Source: Stercorarius parasiticus (lineage: Eukaryota > Chordata > Aves > Charadriiformes > Stercorariidae). From it: a stretch of 64,000 nucleotides of DNA. Position 1 is the stretch's first letter; every line of letters begins with the position of its first letter. The position numbers and the translations under genes are program-made. Below the pieces are notes generated by a model. The model searched no databases. It saw only the letters and a program-made list of their open reading frames with translations, and was not told where the DNA came from. Location of the stretch: assembly GCA_013396915.1 (NCBI GenBank), contig VWZL01003405.1:124479-188478 (forward strand). The letters are read 5' to 3'. Below, one piece after another: positions 28,301 through 39,080 of this stretch.

Positions 28301-31300
28301 TCTAAGGATTTCTCCATTTCCATAATGCTGTCATCTTGCAATCTTTTCTTTTAATAGTTACACATTCACAACCTGACAAATGGGCTAACTTTCTAAGCAT
28401 ATTTTATAGTAAGCTACTGATTAGCAGATTTAGTCCACCCCTTAAAATTTTGGGCCAGCCCGAATTCCTATTCTCAGAAATAATCACCAAGTCATATCCA
28501 TGGAAGAAAAGCAGCATGCATAATTTCTGAAACCTTCCTCTACCCTTATCTTCAAATACTTTATATTCAACTTTGCAATCATAATCACTGATTTACTCTA
28601 TGCTTTAGTAAAATACAACATGACATTTCGCAGTCCAAAGTAAAATCTCAGAAGTCTGTAAACTTAACCTGCCTAATCAAGTTCTCCCACAGTTATTTAT
28701 TCCCAAGTATTGGGGAGGTAGGGGGAACGGAAAGTGATTAGATCAATGGGCAACTTCACACGCACACAGCATCTACAAAACATTGTGTAACGAAAATACT
28801 GAGATGTAGACCTCATCAAACTTGTTCAGGGCAAGTTTCTTCTGTTGACTTCAAGAAAAAGTACTTCTCAGGAAATAGCAGATTTATTAAACACCAGCAA
28901 GACTCTCCTAAGAGAAGCCCTAAGGCAAATCACCTACATATAAAACCACACATTTCTTCCATTATTTGAGTCTGTAGCCTCTTTCTTCAAATAGCAAGAC
29001 ACTGAACTCAGGATATTTTCTCTCAGCACAGAATATCTTCTGCTTAAACAGTAAGATATACTAACATAAATAAAATCAATTCAGCATTTGCAACAGCAAA
29101 ACAAGAAAAATGTTTTATTTTGCATGAAGCTTCCTGGACCTGGTCTAAAACTAGAGGAAAATCTCCCCTTATTGGACAGAACATTTCCAAATTCCTCAGT
29201 AAGTCATCTCTTCAAACTGTAATTGACCAGTTATCTCAGTTAAATTCCGTCCCAGGGACAGGCAATGGAGCACTTCAGCTCAAGGCTGGAATTACTACAC
29301 ATACTATCTCAGAATACCAACGACCAAAACTTATTGTTTGACATTCTGCAGTGTCAAATCTCAAAGAACTCAAAGATCAAGTGGACCCAGAATGACTAAT
29401 GTGGGAGAAAGTCCCTGAAAAATAGCACTGGAGCAGCTGTGGAAAGGTTTGCAGGGCTGCTGGTTGTTTTCTGACTTAAATCACCAGGGCTGTCAACATG
29501 GAATTAATTATGCAATACTTTGCATATGACTTAAACCATCAGTTGCTCTACTTGGTGCGAGTCAGCAAAAGTTTAACATGCTTTAATGTTAAGTTCAAAT
29601 TCTTTCTTAAAGCCTTACTAAAGTTCTTCCTCTTTATATTGAAACAAACAGATGCCAAAAATTGCATTACTTTGTAACAGATCAGTTTTAGGAATCAAAG
29701 TTAATTCCTCTGTATTCAATAAAACTGTGATCTCAAGTGTTTTCAAAAGACACAGCAAAGACACGCTTCTATTACACCTGATGGTGAGAAGCTAGCCCTA
29801 AATCTGTAGTGGCAACATTCAATTTAAATGCTATTTTTATCCTGCTGCTACCCTATGCTTTTATTTTTTCTTCCCCCCCCCCCCCCTTCTTTCCTTGAAG
29901 CAGAGCTCAGGTTACTCTCAAAGGACAAATATTTTCAAGCTGCTTAATGGTCACCGATGAACTATTAACGACTCCACTCACAAGCAGTCCAGCCAGTGGG
30001 TAATCCTCCCTTCAGGGCACAAATTAAACTCCTCATGGGTTTGTAATTCTGTAAAACCTGACTACTTGATTTATACAGTTTGCTCTACTCTGTAGGAAGC
30101 ACCAGGAAACATCTCACAGCAGGAGAATCAATAACTGAAGTGAGAAACCTAAATAAAATACATCACATACATAAGGCAGGGCATGTAGTGGTTTTCCACA
30201 TTTTGGAATGAGACAAAAGCATACTTTGATTGCTTTGGTATGAATCATGTCCCCCCTTTGCCCCCAAATGGAAGGGATGCTCCCAACTATGTCCTAATGA
30301 CATCTCCCGCCACGCTTAATAACTGCAATTGCTGGCTGAGTGGGTGTTACAGAGGCTGGACTTAACCCCAGTAACTCAGCAGCAAGAACGGGTAAAGCCA
30401 ACTCCAGCGTTCACCTCAGCGAGGCTGGTTTCATTGTCCAGGATAAGGCGATACAAAAACACTCACCTTGGCTCAGGCATGAGTCACTGCCTAAAACTAG
30501 AGAGGCAGCCTTTATACCCTTTTCTCATGGTCTCAGAGGTAAAGGTTATTTCAAGGACACGCATTCAAGAACAAAAACCAGCAATTCGGTGCTGCACAAC
30601 TCGCCTGCCTGATGTAAAAGCCATTGTCAGTACTGGCAGCAGCCAGTACAGACCAGCGCTGGTGAAGCAACGCGGGCTTACAACAGATGGGCATGTGAGC
30701 CTTGTGCTGGGCAGGCACCTGCTAAATGGCTCACTTTTTAAGGTTTTTTAATCACAGCAAAGTACTTCAAACCTTCAAAGCTTGAAAAATATAAAACTAA
30801 AACCAAAAAGCCCACCTAATGAACTTACTATCTCAAATGCCTATCAGAAAACGCTTTTTCTCCTCTATTTCTTTTCTTTGTGAAGAAAAGGAGGCAGCTA
30901 TTGAAGATTAGTTCTGGAAAAAAGAGATGAATAAGCTTTACTTCATGGGACTTACCATCCCTTCTGTCTTCGCAGCTGTACTTTTCTGTCAGAAGATTTA
31001 TTCAAATTATGATGTTAATATTGCTTACTAACAGTAATTATGAATAGCTATTGCCTTCAGTAGCTACTGAAGGGCAAAACCCTTCCTTCCTGGTTTTTGT
31101 CAACTCATGAGGAGGGTTACCATTCACATTCATACCAGTTTCCTCAGAAAGATCCCATTTACTCCCCAGAGAGGCCAGAGACCCCTATTCAGGACTTACA
31201 GATACCCAGTTGCCACCTATGCATGTTTGCAAACCCTGGCAGTGCAGGAGCAGCAGATGACCCTGTCCATTTTTTATGAAGTTAGTCCCCCTTGTCCCAA

Positions 31301-34300
31301 ATGACATGTTTCAAAAAAATAAGCCATGAGAAAACTCCAACATTGAGCCTTAAAGGAAAAATATTTCTTCTCAGTATCATGAAAACAGTATCTGTAGTTA
31401 ACACCATTAACACCATTTGCTGGAGAATTGGAGGGTTAAACCCCCTTATCTTTACAAATGCAATGTTAGAAGTACACATTATTTGTATCACCCTGATCTT
31501 CTTATGGCTTTAAGTACTGACCTACAAATGGAGTTGCTCCTCTCCTCAAACTCCATCAATCTTTCAAATAACTTTTACAAACTCCCCAGTCAATTTTCTC
31601 CTTCATCTAAAGATGTCACTGGCAGCAAAACACAAATTCTGCTACTCTCTCTGGTTTATCCACAGCCTTTGACAACAAGCACCGTGTATTTCTTGTGCTG
31701 AGTAAAAAGCAGGCTGCTGAGAATAACTTCTACCTCTGGAGACAGAATTTGCCAATTCCTCTATTTACTTAATCTCTCCCAAATATAGAAAGATATGCAT
31801 TTGGGATTAAACATCTTGTTCTGTTATTCTCTGCAGAAAGAAAAAGGCGTCTCCCAAAAATCTTTATTGATGTCAATACCCATCGTAACTGTACGTTTAC
31901 TAGAATACTATATAGAAGGATTTTAATGTACTGTGCTCAAGCTTGTTGACCCAGTACATAAAAAGATAAAGATTCAAAACATTCATACTTGCCAGCTTGT
32001 TTTGCCAGAAGACTTATTTTTCCTCTCCGAGAAAGTTTATCTCTTCTGGTTACACACTTGATTTAATACATTTCTGCATCTATTTTCTAGTATTCTTTCT
32101 GATACAGAATATATCCAAACCTGATACAGAATATATCTAAACTGCTTGTTCAGTATTAAGGCTTAGAGACTAAATACCTCCCCCCAGTATATTCCAAAAC
32201 ATTTCAGCTTTATTTGGTGTTCCACCTGCAGGTTTCTCAGGAGCAGCTTTGGTTACAAGCATGTGAGAGTCTCAGTCTCTGTGCTCTTTACAGGGGCAGT
32301 TCAGAAGGAAAGCAGGGCTTCAGACAAAACTTTCTGTTATGCTACGAGTTAGGAATGCTAAACCTTCAGGCAACTAAACCAGCCTGCAGCACTATCCCCA
32401 GAAACACTGCAGGCCAAACAAACTACTCTGATAGCAGCCGCAGCTCACTTCCAGCCGCTCCTTTTCTCCCTCTCCAACCCAGCCAGGGCATCGAGCATCA
32501 CAAGGAGCCTGAAACGCTCAGCTGCTGCTAACCCAAAACAACCGGATTCCCAGCACAACGCGGTACAGGCAGTCTGTGATTCTGCTGCTGCTCAGAAGCG
32601 ATGAAACGACTCAGCATGTACTACATGTGTCTTACATTCAGTCTCAATATGCATTTAAATCTGGCAACCCAGGAAGCACTGGATCAACCTGCACTACAGC
32701 TTGGGCCCCCTTACACCACATGGACAGCACCTCTGCTTTGTAACACTCAGCTCAAGATTGATCTTTCCAGTTTCAGTTCCCTAAAGGTCCTTCAGTAGTT
32801 TAAGCAAATAGTCAAAAGAATTTCAATACATTAAGACAAAGACTATATGGGAAAAATTTTAATCCAAAATTTTATAGTCTTTACACACACACAAGGAAAT
32901 GTTCATTTACTCATTCCTTTTGTCAGCTGAGATTTATTCTGAAAAATTTAAAGGCCAGCCTTGAACACTTAAGTGTATTCATTTTATTCGAAGACTGATT
33001 TTCCAACATTTTTAGCATTACTAAATTTTCTTTTTAATCAGCATCTGTGCCACAGACAGCATCCTGTATTTCATATTTACAGCTACAAATATTCAGCAAG
33101 GAGCCACAAATATTCTACAAGCTTTTTAAAAAAACAGTGGATTATGGAGTAAAAACAACTATCACAATACATCTCTGATCTTGTAGTCGGATCAACACAG
33201 TTCATCTCCCTCCACACAAAAAGCCATCAGCACTCGTTAACGGTTTGCTGGCAACGTTTTTGGCATTCCAGATAGATGTCTTAATTTCATTTAAAATAAT
33301 CACTACAAATACAGTCCTTTTTATCTTATTTTGTAAGCATTACTCCAAAACTGTAAACAGCTTAGCTAATTCCTGCTATTCCACAGAGCTCTTGGACTGG
33401 TTTATATAAAACCTTGTTTTAATGAGGTTTCATTATAATAAGGACAAAACCATCTCATTTTGCAATCTCCATATTAAATTTCACGTATGCATAAGTAAGG
33501 AGTATTTTAAGATGAGAAACCATCACAGAGCATCCATTCTTGTCATTTGTGCCTTTCACCTTATACCACTAGGAAGCTTTTGCCCAAAACTTAGGTTGCA
33601 CATACAGAAACTGGAATACAATTAACACTCTGTTATCCATGAGATTATGTACATTGTGGGTTAAGCAGGGTCAGGTTTTTTCACCAGAACACCCCTGGCT
33701 TCCACAAAGTACAGTGCTGCTTCTATAAAACCCCACCCATACTTACTATCTGTTGCTATTGTAAGGCTGACCTTGTTCATCCACAAAAAGTTATCCACAA
33801 ATCTTAAAAAAGGTGCATATCCAAGTGTAACCCTCTAATTCAATTTACATTATTTATCTTCCCAGTTTTCCCCTTGGTCTAGGTTATCTTTCCCTCTCCC
33901 AATCATTACTATGAATGGCATAGAATTGACTATCTCTACATCAAATATTCAATTTTTTTATCTTTTGATTTAAAAATCCCCTGGAGACCTCCAGTACTCA
34001 AAACAGCACTTTGTTTGAAATTCTTGACAAACATTTTTGTTCACAAGTATTTCGTAAACTGTTGGTGACTCCAATTAAAAACAGCTTTCAAGGAAAAACA
34101 CTGCTACCACACCCTCCTCCTCCCCAACCTGTCTTTCCCCATGAACCATGACCACCAGAAAAGCCAGTATTCCAGCTGTTGATGCGTTCCCTTGGGAGCT
34201 CAGATTAGTATGACTGAGCTGATGGAGTCTTTGGGCACTAAACCAGGGCTGTTCATGGCTTTTGAGAATTCCAGAGGTGCAGTGGGGGAAGACGCAGTTT

Positions 34301-37300
34301 AGTTTTGCGTGGGAACAGGATTAAAAGTAAGATAGGGGATGTCAGCAAAACAGAGTTCTTGTCCTCTCACCGCTCATACCACAAAGCAAATATTCCACCC
34401 ACGAATCTTAAACAATTAGAAGAAAAAGCACAACCCAACTTTTGTTCAAAGTTGAACTCAAGGTAAGTTAACAGTAAAACAGCATGTATGACAAACAACA
34501 GCAACAGCAGCACAGTTAACAGACATCATGTATTTTATAAAAACTTTTCATAGATTAAAAAAAATAAAAAAATTAAGCTACTTAGTGTGTCACTAAGCAC
34601 ATAAGTCTGTCAAAATCACTGAGTGCATTTGGACAAATATAAAGCTCCAAAAAAGTGGTAACAGAGGAGGAAAACTACCAGGTAAAACACAACTTTAGAA
34701 TCTGAGGTGAAGGTGGGGGAAAAAAAAAAACCACACCTTTTCATCTGCCCCAAAAGAACACTGGTAACTCGCATGAAGTTCATGCCTTCCATTTTAAACA
34801 TACCAAAAAGACAGTAAATATTCTCGGTCATTGACATGGCTATTGAACAACCATACTCTTAAGAAGACTCCAGTCTACATACTAAGTAGGACTGTAGCTT
34901 TGATGAACAGTTCAAGTCAGGCAATTCTGTAATTGAAAAAAAAAAAAAACAAAACCAAAAAACCCCAGAAGAAATAGAAAAGCAGACAGATTAAGTGGCT
35001 TGACAGACACCATAGATAAGATCAGTGGACAAAAAGCAGAGTTACTGCTCAAATCCCAGCTCTGTGTTTAATAAATTCATCTCAGCCGCATCATTTGCAA
35101 CATGTCCCTTCTGTCTCACTGTCAATATTTGTAAAAACATCAGTCTTTGCTGCTTAAAAAGATTCTGAAACATGTTTGGCTTACATGACAATGCTCCCTG
35201 TGGTTGGGATTTTTTTTTCCCTTTTCTTTTTTTAAAATTTAAACAGAAATTCAGCAATCTCAGATTCAATTATATGAAGGACCATAATTCCAGAATACTC
35301 TTCTTTCAGTAGCAAATTCACTGTAAGGGTACAGCTCAACAAGCATTTTAAGCAAACATAAGCCTGATATCGCCTCTAAATGCTTCTTCACCACATTTGG
35401 GAAGGCACATGGGGAACCAGATTGGAGAATCGCTCCAGCTGGAAACTAACATAACAAAATTACAGTGATTATTTTCAGCCACAGCATTTTCTTGACTTAG
35501 CTTACTGCCTTGCTGCCAAAAAAATGCTTCTTCTGCCAAGGGGTATGTGAAAACAAGGACAAATGCAATAATGAAAGCAACATCTTTTCTTCCTGTGGCA
35601 GCAACAATTTATGCCACTGTAAAGTATTTATGTAGCCATGGATTAAAAAAGGTATGGCATTCATTCCTGCCAAGACAACTCTTTCTCTGGCTGTGAACTA
35701 ATCTGTTTGCTAAGGGATTCAGTCTTAAGAAACACTTTCTGTTATTTATTTTTTTAACAAAACAATTTCACAGAACTTAGGTAGACAATGGGACTATGCA
35801 CAACTGAACTGGCAGACTCAAGGGCACCTCTTTGAGATAACAAGAGTTCATTTTAAACCAAATCTGCTGCCAACAAAGTAACAGAACCAGTCTTGGAAAA
35901 GGCATTAGCTCAAAGAGGACTGTGATTCTCACTCAAAGAGGGACACGATTCTCAAGGAAAGTTTTTGTAAAAGAAAAAAAAAAAATCTCTCTATATACAC
36001 ACATGCGTATTTTTAACTTGATTTTAGAAAGCAATGTTGTTTTACCAGGATTTTGTACACTCCATCCATCCCCCGTCTCCCCCTCCTTTTTTGGTTTCTC
36101 TTTAAGAGTTAACCCCAAAATATGAATGATGCAAGTGGAGGCACAAGAACAAACACACTAAGGAGTCTGAAATTAAACTTTTAATCTACTTTTAATTTAT
36201 TGTATTTTAATCACCAAAGGAACAGGTACATATCATCCACTGATGATGCACTGTAATTAGTGCATATAGCTATATAGATTTAACATATTTGTTTACTGTT
36301 ACTCATAACTTAGATGTCCACAGACAAGGCTTTATGTTACCTTATAAAAAAAAAAAAGCAAGAGTGAAAAAGGTTTCCTACAGAAATAAGTAGTTACTAC
36401 TGCATCCTGATCTAAGTTTTATAGCCCAGATGGCAGGTCATGACACCTCTTCAGGTTTTCATTTATGCTCCTCAAAGCCTTCGAAATGTTGTTAGAGGCG
36501 GCAGGAATTTGCCTACAGAGCCAACTCCAGCTCCAAAGATCACTGCTCTGGTTATGTGGAGACACCAATTTAAACTTGAGTACTTTTTAAGTGTAACTCT
36601 TGCTATAAAGTGTTTGTGGGCATTCCTGGCCACAAATGAAACACCCTAGGCACTAAGCAGCACTGGATATGTTCACTGCACTGTTTCAGAGACGTACAGA
36701 TTAGTTTTACTGCCCTCTGTAAGCACCTATCTCTATAGTAATTTTGGAAAAAAAAAGATGCCAAACTGTTTTTTTAGCTCTAGATTACTTCGGGTTCTGG
36801 ATATCACAAGAGTTACTTCCACTCACCATGTCAACAACACCGCTTAATACCCTAACAAGTTGAGCCTTCCTCAGATTACCTAACATTATAAAAACTCTAG
36901 AATTGTGCTTTAAATAAGAAAGGGAGGAATGAAAAGACATTTCAAGAATGGCTGCTCCACACACTCACTCTAGCCAGCAGCTCCAATGTCAGCATGCAAC
37001 TGTTACTGCAACCAAAATCCTATGGAACTAGACAGAAGGTCTCACAGACCCACAGCTTCCCAACTCAACTGTGTGAGCTCAAAACAAGTCTGTAACAACT
37101 AGAACACATGGTAATGGAAAAACAGAGCACATCACTTCCATTGCTACTGTTCATCCTGTTGGCGAAAAACAGGTATATAATTAAGCAGAGCAGAACAGAC
37201 ACGTGTATATTAAAGGGAGCTTTAGAAATGTAAAACAGTGGCTAACACCTCACTCCCAATAAAGCACTATGCTATAAAACAATCCCTGCTATATAATCTG

Positions 37301-38001
37301 CCCTGAGGAGGGGAAGGAAGTAGAATTAATCTCCTTCCTTCCCCTCTTAAGTTAGTGTTAAAAACTGCATCCATCTCTGACACAAAATCAAGACAAACAA
37401 CACCCACACAGAAATTACTGCCAGTACTTCTGCTCATCCTTCCTCTTCAACAAAGTTACACTGAGAGATTTACCTTCCTTCCCAAGATGCATACATAGCT
37501 CACTGAAAAGCGAATCGAATTCATCCAAAATGTCACCCTCTCTAAGTTAAGCTTTGTCACAACAACTACGTTAATACACTAGAAAGAGTTCAACGTATAA
37601 GGCGCAACGACTTCTAGCAAAATACTCTCTAGATTCAGTGAATAACAAAGTTAACTATTCTTTCAGTACCTTTTTATGACCAGTAACTTAGCGGACATCA
37701 AGCCACAGGGTCTGTTGCTACGACAAACAGATATGCCTTTACCTAACTTCTAACAGCAAAGAGCACAATCAGATCAACACAACCCAATGAGGTTTAAAAT
37801 ACAAACTTGCATCACTCGTACCGGTAAGTCCACGCTGACATCTGTTCCATCCAGCAGCGCTACTCGGCAAGTAATGATGGATTTTGCATCCCCAGCTGCA
37901 GGGATGTGGGTTGCAGCTCTTTGGGCCTCTCTTAGCCGTTCCTTTTCTGCATGCTTACGCATAGACCGCCGTCCGAGGGTTCGACGGAAAAAGCTCAGCA
38001 T
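1209..38001 (-). CDS. EPB41L5: EPB41L5, FERM-domain protein band 4.1-like 5 (16 coding exons found, one missing)
   Basis: This is the span from start codon (37999-38001) to stop codon (1209-1211). The spliced exons give [14 protein letters not shown] at the N-terminus, a FERM domain from about residue 43 to 330, a FERM-adjacent basic segment ([10 protein letters not shown] near residues 370-380) and a variable tail. The protein closely follows human EPB41L5 as remembered. EPB41L5 (Lulu, fish mosaic eyes, fly Yurt) is a cortical scaffold known to bind Crumbs through its FERM domain and to promote actomyosin contractility and epithelial-mesenchymal transition. The found exons total 1484 coding bases, which needs one further exon of 3n+1 bases to stay in frame; a 40-base exon would give about 507 residues, near the short isoform. 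All recognised borders are GT-AG. Confidence is high for the gene and lower for the tail. Confidence 0.95.
1393..5565 (-). other. EPB41L5 last intron, no exon recognised
   Basis: Contains A runs near 3041 and 3270-3290, a GC-richer patch at 2645-2775 and no frame resembling the serine and leucine rich tail of the long isoform. Open frames here are short and unrelated to known families. Confidence 0.5.
5566..5644 (-). CDS. EPB41L5: EPB41L5 exon 16, tail segment VEIENLP
   Basis: A 79-base exon coding [20 protein letters not shown] and QQDKK, plus two bases. APV-VEIENLP-SPG is recognisable from human EPB41L5. Acceptor TCCTAACAG, donor GTACGT. The other two frames hit a stop or lose this match. 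It requires one base from the preceding exon. Confidence 0.8.
5645..6796 (-). other. EPB41L5 intron expected to hide one exon of length 3n+1
   Basis: Exon 15 ends in phase 0 and exon 16 begins in phase 1, so one exon is expected here. Two AG...GT intervals were weighed: 5985-6030 (46 bases, right phase, poor homology) and 6259-6303 (45 bases, wrong phase). A C9-T10 run lies near 6457-6475. No interval matched the remembered QAWGMRSALPV segment. Confidence 0.5.
6797..6839 (-). CDS. EPB41L5: EPB41L5 exon 15, tail segment ending NGSQ
   Basis: A 43-base exon coding [15 protein letters not shown], similar to the remembered human tail around QSNGSQ. Acceptor TGTCTTTCAG, donor GTAAGG. It ends in phase 0, which does not fit the next recognised exon (needs one base), so an exon is missing between them. 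Confidence 0.8.
9258..9285 (-). CDS. EPB41L5: EPB41L5 exon 14, 28-base exon after the FERM-adjacent region
   Basis: Acceptor TTTTTGCAG and donor GTAAGAT frame 28 bases coding AHSAKLEET plus two bases. Phases fit exon 13 (one base in) and exon 15 (two bases out). The residues are only weakly like the remembered human segment, so the support is mostly splice signals and phase. Confidence 0.75.
9977..10083 (-). CDS. EPB41L5: EPB41L5 exon 13, FERM-adjacent basic segment
   Basis: A 107-base exon coding [20 protein letters not shown] then [15 protein letters not shown]. Acceptor TTGTTAG, donor GTAAAC. The serine and arginine rich stretch is the family FERM-adjacent domain, in related proteins a site of phosphoregulation. 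Leaves one base. Confidence 0.95.
11229..11398 (-). CDS. EPB41L5: EPB41L5 exon 12, end of FERM and start of FERM-adjacent region
   Basis: A 170-base exon running from [19 protein letters not shown] through [15 protein letters not shown] to GSRFRY. Acceptor TTTAAG, donor GTCAGT. The [15 protein letters not shown] helix closes the F3 lobe, and the [12 protein letters not shown] motif opens the FERM-adjacent domain. Confidence 0.96.
12122..12191 (-). CDS. EPB41L5: EPB41L5 exon 11, FERM F3 lobe
   Basis: A 70-base exon coding [20 protein letters not shown] and DEQ. Acceptor TCTTGCAG, donor GTAGATA. The W-P-K-I and DFKKNKLTL pattern is diagnostic of the F3 lobe. Ends in phase 0. Confidence 0.95.
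13677..13765 (-). CDS. EPB41L5: EPB41L5 exon 10, FERM F3 lobe
   Basis: An 89-base exon coding [19 protein letters not shown] then [11 protein letters not shown]. Acceptor CAATCAG, donor GTAAGCT. These are the first strands of the PH-like F3 lobe. Ends with two bases of the Trp codon. Confidence 0.95.
14399..14486 (-). CDS. EPB41L5: EPB41L5 exon 9, FERM F2-F3 link
   Basis: An 88-base exon coding [20 protein letters not shown] then YGVDMHIVK. Acceptor TATTTCAG, donor GTATGT. The [10 protein letters not shown] motif is the F2-F3 junction of 4.1 proteins. Ends in phase 0. Confidence 0.95.
14897..15017 (-). CDS. EPB41L5: EPB41L5 exon 8, FERM F2 lobe
   Basis: A 121-base exon starting [18 protein letters not shown] and ending EKWKECR. 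Acceptor TTTTATAG, donor GTACTA, which is weaker than its neighbours. The ELGDYD and [12 protein letters not shown] stretches match the 4.1 family. Confidence 0.95.
17712..17764 (-). CDS. EPB41L5: EPB41L5 exon 7, FERM F2 lobe
   Basis: A 53-base exon coding [17 protein letters not shown]. Acceptor ATGGCAG, donor GTGAGTA. It contains the nearly invariant A-x-LAAY helix of the F2 lobe. It leaves one base (G of Ala). Confidence 0.95.
18084..18128 (-). CDS. EPB41L5: EPB41L5 exon 6, FERM F2 lobe
   Basis: A 45-base exon coding [15 protein letters not shown] across its borders. Acceptor TCCTGCAG, donor GTAAGTA. The [12 protein letters not shown] pattern is the first F2 helix of band 4.1 proteins. 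Confidence 0.94.
20655..20733 (-). CDS. EPB41L5: EPB41L5 exon 5, FERM F1-F2 link
   Basis: A 79-base exon coding [17 protein letters not shown] then NNLREELTR. Acceptor TTTGCAG, donor GTAAGG. The VKFY and EEL motifs mark the entry to the helical F2 lobe of 4.1-type FERM domains. It takes up one base from exon 4 and leaves two (AG of Arg). Confidence 0.95.
21863..21905 (-). CDS. EPB41L5: EPB41L5 exon 4, FERM F1 end
   Basis: A 43-base exon coding [14 protein letters not shown] plus one base. Acceptor TTTCAG, donor GTAAGTG. It starts in phase 0 and leaves one base that the next exon completes as an isoleucine or valine codon. Confidence 0.94.
21906..27242 (-). other. EPB41L5 intron 3, nothing recognised
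   Basis: AT-rich intron with a T run near 23430 and A runs near 24080 and 25740. The open frame at 26762-27034 on the plus strand has no family resemblance and is taken as chance. Confidence 0.5.
27243..27347 (-). CDS. EPB41L5: EPB41L5 exon 3, FERM F1 lobe
   Basis: The exon has 35 codons in phase 0 on both sides, from [13 protein letters not shown] to [11 protein letters not shown]. Acceptor TTTCCAG, donor GTAAGT. It carries the ubiquitin-like F1 helix and the ESDYFGLRF motif typical of 4.1 FERM domains. Small changes from remembered human (LLFEQ for ELFDQ) are conservative. Confidence 0.95.
29873..29886 (+). repeat. Poly-C run
   Basis: Fourteen consecutive C between a T-rich stretch and TTCTTTCC. 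Length is liable to sequencing error. Confidence 0.9.
32099..32142. repeat. 22-bp tandem duplication, two copies
   Basis: CTGATACAGAATATATCC followed by AAAC occurs twice in direct succession, with one C-to-T difference. This looks like a recent local slippage or duplication in intron 2. Confidence 0.85.
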
Positions 38002-38006
38002 CTTTG
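37822..38006 (-). CDS. EPB41L5: EPB41L5 exon 2, start codon exon
   Basis: The acceptor is TTTTGCAG, and five bases later the ATG begins in a good context (AAAGATGC, A at -3). The exon codes 60 residues, beginning [14 protein letters not shown] and ending TDVSVDLP, and closes in phase 0 at the donor GTACGA. It holds the basic N-terminal leader and the first strand of the FERM F1 lobe ([10 protein letters not shown]). A longer frame opens upstream at 38019, but that start lies in the intron, so 38001 is the start chosen. Confidence 0.96.
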
Positions 38007-38045
38007 CTGCAAAATCCAAGACAGAAAAAGGACATGTTAGTTATC

Positions 38046-38169
38046 AAGGCCAAGTTGGACTGAGCTTTGAGCAACCTGGTCTAGTGGGAGGTGTCCCTGC
38101 TCATGGCAGGGGGGTTGGAACTAGACGATCTGTAGGGTCCCTTCCAACCCAAACCATTCTGTGATTCTA
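38046..38169 (+). mobile_element. CR1 LINE fragment, 5'-truncated, 3' end intact
   Basis: The stretch shows hallmark CR1 phrases: GAGCAACCTGGTCTAGTGG, the GGTTGGAACTAGA motif, CCTTCCAACCCAAACCATTC, and the 3' octamer pair (ATTCTGTG then ATTCTAG). Plus orientation, antisense to EPB41L5, in its intron 1. About 124 bases remain, as expected of typical 5'-truncated insertions. It starts about 40 bases from the exon 2 acceptor. Confidence 0.93.
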
Positions 38170-38752
38170 GTTTTTCACAGGAAAAAGTTCTCAGAAAATG
38201 CCAGGCTTTGATAAAGAACTGTTAGAGATTCAAACAGCTGTTTCACTTCTTCAGATTTAAATACCCAGACTCTTGGACTACTTTGAAAAAAAAACAACTC
38301 AGCTCAAACCTTCAGCGATAGTTAAGGTGATTTTTGGCACAACCTGAAAGTACATTAGGGAGCTAAAACCAGTGATTGCGTAGATCTCATACAACTAATC
38401 GCAATCTTTGAATAATACAAATGCCACCACACTCCTCAATGAGCGGGTGATGTCCTCTCAAAGCTGGAAAGCGACTAAGAACTACGTACCACCAGCTATT
38501 TTCTTGTCTGACATACTCGGTGCCTTTCATCGAAANAACAAAAAAAAAAAAAAAAAAAGTTACGAACGGCCGTTCCCGCCCCAGAACTCCGCTGACAGAC
38601 TTCGGTGCCTCTCTGCACGGAGAGGCAGAGCGCGCCTTTTGGGCACGGCGGTTCCCGTCTCTCCGCGGCCACCGCCGGGCAGGGGAAGGCGGCCTCCGGG
38701 AGCCGGGCGACGAGCCGCAGCTCCGGTGGCCCCGTATCGCAACCCAGAGCGA

Positions 38753-38876
38753 NNNNNNNNNNNNNNNNNNNNNNNNNNNNNNNNNNNNNNNNNNNNNNNN
38801 NNNNNNNNNNNNNNNNNNNNNNNNNNNNNNNNNNNNNNNNNNNNNNNNNNNNNNNNNNNNNNNNNNNNNNNNNNNN
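38753..38876. other. Assembly gap, 124 N
   Basis: Run of N in the CpG-rich region, inside EPB41L5 intron 1. Single N bases also occur at 38536 and 39129. True gap length is not knowable from the window. Confidence 1.
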
Positions 38877-38931
38877 GCCCTTAAACGGGCGACGACGCGG
38901 CGCCCATTTCCTCCCTCCCGCCCTTCCTCAC

Positions 38932-39045
38932 CTGCCGGCTTCCGCTGCGACTCTCTGCCGCTGGGAGCAGGCGGGGAGGCAGAGGAGAAGGGCGGCAGGA
39001 AGGCAAGCGGCGGTCGGTCAGTAAAGAAAGCGCCGTGTCCTTCAC
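38932..39045 (-). other. EPB41L5: EPB41L5 exon 1, non-coding 5' UTR; right edge (start site) approximate
   Basis: The left edge is a consensus donor: read on the minus strand it is CCGGCAG followed by GTGAGG. The exon lies in the CpG-rich region and holds no start codon in use, since the next exon carries the ATG eight bases or fewer inside its acceptor. The right edge is inferred from a TATA-like TTTAAA at about 39070 and is uncertain by tens of bases. Confidence 0.55.
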
Positions 39046-39064
39046 GCCGCGCCGCGGCGCCGGA

Positions 39065-39080
39065 GCCCCTTTAAAGGGGC
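39065..39080 (-). promoter_or_regulatory. TATA-like palindrome with adjoining GC box
   Basis: CCCCTTTAAAGGGG is a perfect 14-base palindrome followed on the plus strand by CGGG. On the minus strand it reads as a GC box then TTTAAA about 30 bases before the presumed exon 1 start. Function is inferred from position only. Confidence 0.4.

Larger units (their letters stand above)
27348..37821 (-). other. EPB41L5 intron 2, large, nothing coding recognised
   Basis: A 10.5-kb intron. It holds a 14-base C run (29873-29886), a 22-base tandem duplication (32099-32142), A runs near 34725 and 34940, and moderately GC-richer stretches at 30330-30720 and 32220-32560. Such a long early intron is usual for this gene and may contain enhancers, though none can be shown here. 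Confidence 0.5.
38007..38931 (-). other. EPB41L5 intron 1 with CR1 fragment and assembly gap
   Basis: Short first intron. Left part holds the branch-like CTAAC at 38036-38040, then a CR1 fragment. Right part is CpG-rich from about 38565 and contains a 124-base run of N. A poly-A run with one ambiguous base (38536) precedes the CpG-rich part. Confidence 0.7.

Noticed and set aside
38408..39074. Long frames crossing the N run in the promoter region
   Set aside because: They are open only because N codons read as X; they carry no protein evidence and lie in CpG-rich promoter and intron.
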